Under the pieces are notes generated by a model. That model was not told the origin of the DNA. It saw nothing but the letters and a program-made list of their open reading frames with translations, and did no database searches. Shown one piece after another: positions 63,726 to 64,000 of a stretch of 64,000 nucleotides of DNA (position 1 is its first letter; each line of letters opens with the position of its first letter). Origin of the DNA: Gammaproteobacteria bacterium RIFOXYD12_FULL_61_37 (GTDB lineage: Bacteria > Pseudomonadota > Gammaproteobacteria > Chromatiales > Chromatiaceae); the NCBI GenBank assembly GCA_001801995.1, contig MGZB01000041.1, positions 53,515 through 117,514 of the forward strand, given 5' to 3'. The position numbers and the translations under genes were made by a program.

Positions 63726-64000
63726 ATGTCCAATGAAAGCGTCCAGCGGATTGAGCCCGCTCGTCTCGAAGAGGTTCCTGGAGCCGTGAGCGATGCCGTT
63801 GCCGAGCTTGTGACTGCGGCGACGAAACTCGGACACGCCTTAAACACGCGCACAGCGAGCAATCTCGCCGGACTTGTGCGGATCATGAACACCTACTACA
63901 GCAATCTGATTGAAGGCCATAACACACGACCGAGAGATATAGAGCGTGCGCTGGCCGGTGAATTCGATCAGGACGCAGACCGGCGCGATCTTCAGCGTGA
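63726..64000 (+). CDS. Fic/DOC-family AMP-transferase, N-terminal part
   Basis: 91 codons visible; the gene runs off the right edge. MSNESVQRIEPARLEEVPGA begins it; RIMNTYYSNLIEGHNTRPRD and IERALAGEFDQDADRRDLQR match the N-terminal domain of Fic proteins. SNLIEG fits the [ST]xxxE[GN] inhibitory motif, which blocks the active site in intact class II Fic proteins. The catalytic HPFx loop lies outside the window. No strong ribosome site is seen. Confidence 0.82.
   Translation, partial: MSNESVQRIEPARLEEVPGAVSDAVAELVTAATKLGHALNTRTASNLAGLVRIMNTYYSNLIEGHNTRPRDIERALAGEFDQDADRRDLQR

Overview
The window looks like a chromosomal segment of a GC-rich gammaproteobacterium. The hfq-hflX-hflK-hflC-hisZ-purA order, the gammaproteobacterial housekeeping set, nifV-nifW-nifZ-nifM and abundant palindromic repeats suggest a diazotrophic sulfur-bacterium type of genome (Chromatiales-like). 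That placement is inference; there is no rRNA or other phylogenetic marker here.

Layout. (1) 1-9368, minus strand: a tightly overlapping run tonB-exbB-exbD-TonB-dependent receptor-periplasmic Met/Gly-rich protein-polyferredoxin-double-cubane-type dehydratase-like protein-its ATP-dependent activator-CcdA/TauE-like membrane protein, then the start of an HlyD/MacA-type adaptor. It reads as one uptake-plus-low-potential-reduction operon with unknown substrate. (2) 9.7-15.8 kb: a FIST sensor with a diguanylate cyclase, a PIN toxin-antitoxin pair, a DegS/HtrA-like protease and the MEMO1/AMMECR1 pair. (3) 16.2-18.5 kb: ppsA. (4) 18.5-22.4 kb: a variable region between ppsA and purA, holding a 111-bp copy of the purA 3' end, a PIN toxin-antitoxin pair and a small integron-like cassette array with attC sites but no visible integrase. 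(5) 22.5-29.8 kb: purA, hisZ, DUF2065, hflC, hflK, hflX, hfq and an XRE regulator. (6) 29.9-39.6 kb: fetAB, trmB, thiG, thiS, a PIN toxin-antitoxin pair, a UPF0114 protein, clpC, pcnB and folK. (7) 39.6-43.8 kb: a nif accessory operon behind a clear NifA/sigma-54 promoter. (8) 43.9-49.8 kb: a complete type II-C CRISPR-Cas locus with 23 repeats, cas2, cas1, cas9 and tracrRNA. (9) 49.9-58.9 kb: mutS, toxin-antitoxin remnants, then a CreBC-like two-component system, a VIT/vWA protein with a PEP-CTERM-like tail and an exosortase. (10) 59-64 kb: rluB, an endonuclease III-like glycosylase, queA, tgt and the start of a Fic protein.

The region is shaped by small non-autonomous elements. A family with CCT...AGG ends and arms resembling AACCGCAAAGGACGCAAAG is present five times, and in one case appears to have rewritten the nifZ-nifM junction. 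A 154-bp element with an 8-bp target duplication is nested in one of these copies. A 122-bp element with a 10-bp target duplication splits an attC site. A palindromic 87-bp repeat is inserted in frame, twice, inside queA.

Most interesting candidates: the TonB/double-cubane operon, the exosortase-VIT/vWA-CreBC module, the integrase-less cassette array next to a duplicated purA end, and the protein-coding palindromic insertion in queA.
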